Part shown: positions 62,634 to 64,000 of the stretch, in pieces | Layout of the letters: the number at the start of each line of letters is the position of its first letter | How positions within the stretch are numbered: the first letter of the stretch is position 1 | NCBI GenBank assembly: GCA_019353055.1 | Contig: JABAHL010000002.1 | Span: 248,001 to 312,000, forward strand | DNA: 64,000 nt | Direction of reading: 5' to 3' | Origin: Faucicola osloensis_C | GTDB taxonomy: Bacteria; Pseudomonadota; Gammaproteobacteria; Pseudomonadales; Moraxellaceae | Notes under the pieces: generated by a model | The model's database searches: none | Told to the model about the DNA's origin: nothing | Seen by the model: only the letters and a program-made list of their open reading frames with translations | Made by a program: the position numbers and the translations under genes

Positions 62634-63686
62634 ATGGCGTTCACCCTCGCACAAATTTTGGATTTTTTAGCTAGTGACGTCATTGACCAAGGGGATGCAA
62701 ATACCCGCCAAAATTTGCAGAAACAAATTTCCAAAATTGCTTCCCTTGACGATGCCACCGACACCGATATCACGTTTATTGCCAATTCTCTATTTGAATC
62801 AAAATTGCAAACCACGGGCGCGGGCGCCGTGCTAGTCCCCGCATCTTTGCAGGAAAAATGCCCAAGCCATAGCGTTGCCATCGTGGTCAAATCACCTTAT
62901 GCCGCGTATGCCAAACTGACCGCATTGTTTGAACCAACCCAAGCGTATCATCAGACAGTCAACCCTAATTTATCGGACAGTTTGATTCACCCGACTGCCA
63001 TTTTGGGTAACAATCTGCAGTTGGGCGACAACGTGCGTATTGGGGCGTATAGCCAAATTGGCGATAACTGCGTCATTGGTGATGGCGTTAAGATTGATGC
63101 CCAAGTCAATATTCAGCCCAATGTTGTGATTGGTGAAGGTAGTTTAATTGCGCCGCACGTGTACATCGGGCATGATTGTGTACTGGGTAAACATGTCAGC
63201 TTGCACAGTCATGCCAGCATTGGCAATGATGGCTTTGGCTTTGCGCCTAAAGGCAGTACAGATGAAGCAGGTTGGCAAAAAATTCACCAATTAGGGCGAG
63301 TGATACTGGGCGATCATGTCAGCGTAGGTAGCCACACCTGTATCGATCGCGGCGCAATCAATGATACGGTTATCGGTAATCATGTCATTATCGATAATTT
63401 GGTGCAAATTGCCCACAATGTGCACATTGGTGCTGGCACGGCGATTGCAGCGTGTGTGGGGATTGCTGGCAGTACAGAAATTGGTAAACGCTGCATGATT
63501 GGTGGCGCATCAGGTTTTGCAGGTCATATCAAAATTTGTGACGATGTCACGATTACCGGCATGACGATGGTAACCAAATCGATTCACCAACCGGGTGTAT
63601 ATTCTTCAGGGTTGCCAGTGATGCCCAATAGTTTATGGAAAAGAGCCTATATTAATTTTAAGCAACTTGGCAAACCAAAAAGTTAA
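62634..63686 (+). CDS. lpxD: UDP-3-O-(3-hydroxyacyl)glucosamine N-acyltransferase
   Basis: Third step of lipid A synthesis. The N-terminal uridine-binding domain is followed by a left-handed beta-helix of hexapeptide repeats (IHPTAILGNNLQLGDNVRIG and following, about residues 115-310). The catalytic His is in LVQIAHNVHIG. The C-terminal helix (GLPVMPNSLWKRAYINFKQL) is typical. 350 aa. GGAGTAATCAC lies before the ATG. Confidence 0.95.
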   Translation: MAFTLAQILDFLASDVIDQGDANTRQNLQKQISKIASLDDATDTDITFIANSLFESKLQTTGAGAVLVPASLQEKCPSHSVAIVVKSPYAAYAKLTALFEPTQAYHQTVNPNLSDSLIHPTAILGNNLQLGDNVRIGAYSQIGDNCVIGDGVKIDAQVNIQPNVVIGEGSLIAPHVYIGHDCVLGKHVSLHSHASIGNDGFGFAPKGSTDEAGWQKIHQLGRVILGDHVSVGSHTCIDRGAINDTVIGNHVIIDNLVQIAHNVHIGAGTAIAACVGIAGSTEIGKRCMIGGASGFAGHIKICDDVTITGMTMVTKSIHQPGVYSSGLPVMPNSLWKRAYINFKQLGKPKS

Positions 63687-63815
63687 TCGTTACCTTTATC
63701 CATCAAATAATTTGAGAAAACAACTGTAAACTCAATCTTAAAACCGTTACAATGGTTGTTTTTCACAAATCTATTTTTTTGATAAAGATGATTTAAAAGT
63801 ATAAAGGATATATCC

Positions 63816-64000
63816 ATGGATTTTGATAAGTTGATTGATGAAGACATCGCAAGCCTTGCACAGATTGGGGTGACATTACCTATCAATGCCGTTGTGTTAC
63901 GTGATTATCTGCCTCACCGTTATCCTTTTATGCTATTAGACAGAGTCACTGCGGTAAAACCGAACGAGTGGATTACCGGTGTTAAAAATATCACCATTAA
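63816..64000 (+). CDS. fabZ: 3-hydroxyacyl-ACP dehydratase FabZ, N-terminal part (cut by window edge)
   Basis: Fatty-acid synthesis dehydratase. The frame starts at the ATG at 63816 after AAAGGATATATCC and is open to the window end (61 codons). It encodes MDFDKLIDEDIASLAQIGV and the active-site block YLPHRYPFMLLDRV, whose His is catalytic. lpxD-fabZ order is classical; lpxA would follow. Confidence 0.93.
   Translation, partial: MDFDKLIDEDIASLAQIGVTLPINAVVLRDYLPHRYPFMLLDRVTAVKPNEWITGVKNITI

Noticed and set aside
1..64000. CRISPR array, prophage, transposase, tRNA or rRNA genes
   Set aside because: I looked in every spacer and saw no spaced direct repeats of CRISPR type, no transposase or phage proteins, and no cloverleaf or rRNA-like sequence.

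Overview
This is a stretch of bacterial chromosome, densely packed with housekeeping genes, and it is almost certainly from the gammaproteobacterial family Moraxellaceae. A Moraxella/Faucicola (M. osloensis-like) or Psychrobacter-like organism fits best. The reasons are the gene order purH-fis-DUF3426-prmA, the split-off gspL/gspM pair, the pyrB plus inactive dihydroorotase pair, and the protein sequences themselves. GC is about 43-45% in the lines I counted. No rRNA, tRNA, CRISPR array, prophage or insertion sequence is visible. The species call is inference.

Layout. 1-6.4 kb (minus strand): start of purH, fis, a DUF3426 zinc-ribbon membrane protein, prmA and the class A penicillin-binding protein PBP1b. 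6.5-12.1 kb: a CcoI/FixI-type copper ATPase, a lipoprotein with an EF-hand-like loop, the replication regulator hda and a DUF2057 periplasmic protein. 12.2-18.6 kb (minus): type II secretion gspM and gspL, sixA, gpsA with an N-terminal extension, a YdjA-like nitroreductase, an in-frame remnant of a PaiB-like flavin protein, zapE and an alpha/beta hydrolase. 18.9-23.4 kb: small lipoprotein and hypothetical genes, then ppc.

23.5-32.8 kb (plus) is a catabolic block: prpE, a PAS-LuxR regulator, then valine/isobutyrate degradation (mmsA, acyl-CoA dehydrogenase, enoyl-CoA hydratase, 3-hydroxyisobutyryl-CoA hydrolase, mmsB). Together these take isobutyryl-CoA to propionyl-CoA, and PrpE makes the same product from propionate. 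An AT-rich secreted protein gene interrupts the block. prpE has a clear sigma-70 promoter with a palindrome at the expected start of transcription.

32.9-45.6 kb: HAD phosphatase, IclR regulator, xth, argJ, a 54-residue lipoprotein, an SpoU methyltransferase coupled to fbp, pyrB-pyrC', a YihY-family protein with a very long tail, wrbA, DUF2069 and a carboxylesterase. 45.7-53.1 kb: hrpA, an AT-rich gene with a trypsin-like H-D-S pattern that overlaps hrpA by 8 nt, rimO and an SMR efflux pump. 53.3-64 kb is the envelope-biogenesis cluster pyrH-frr-uppS-cdsA-dxr-rseP-bamA-skp-lpxD-fabZ, cut off inside fabZ.

I see no convincing new multi-gene system. The signals most worth following are the AT-rich protease-like gene after hrpA, the secreted gene inside the valine operon, the PaiB remnant, the prpE promoter/operator, and a recurring pattern of perfect or near-perfect two-copy tandem duplications of 12-20 bp sitting at gene junctions.
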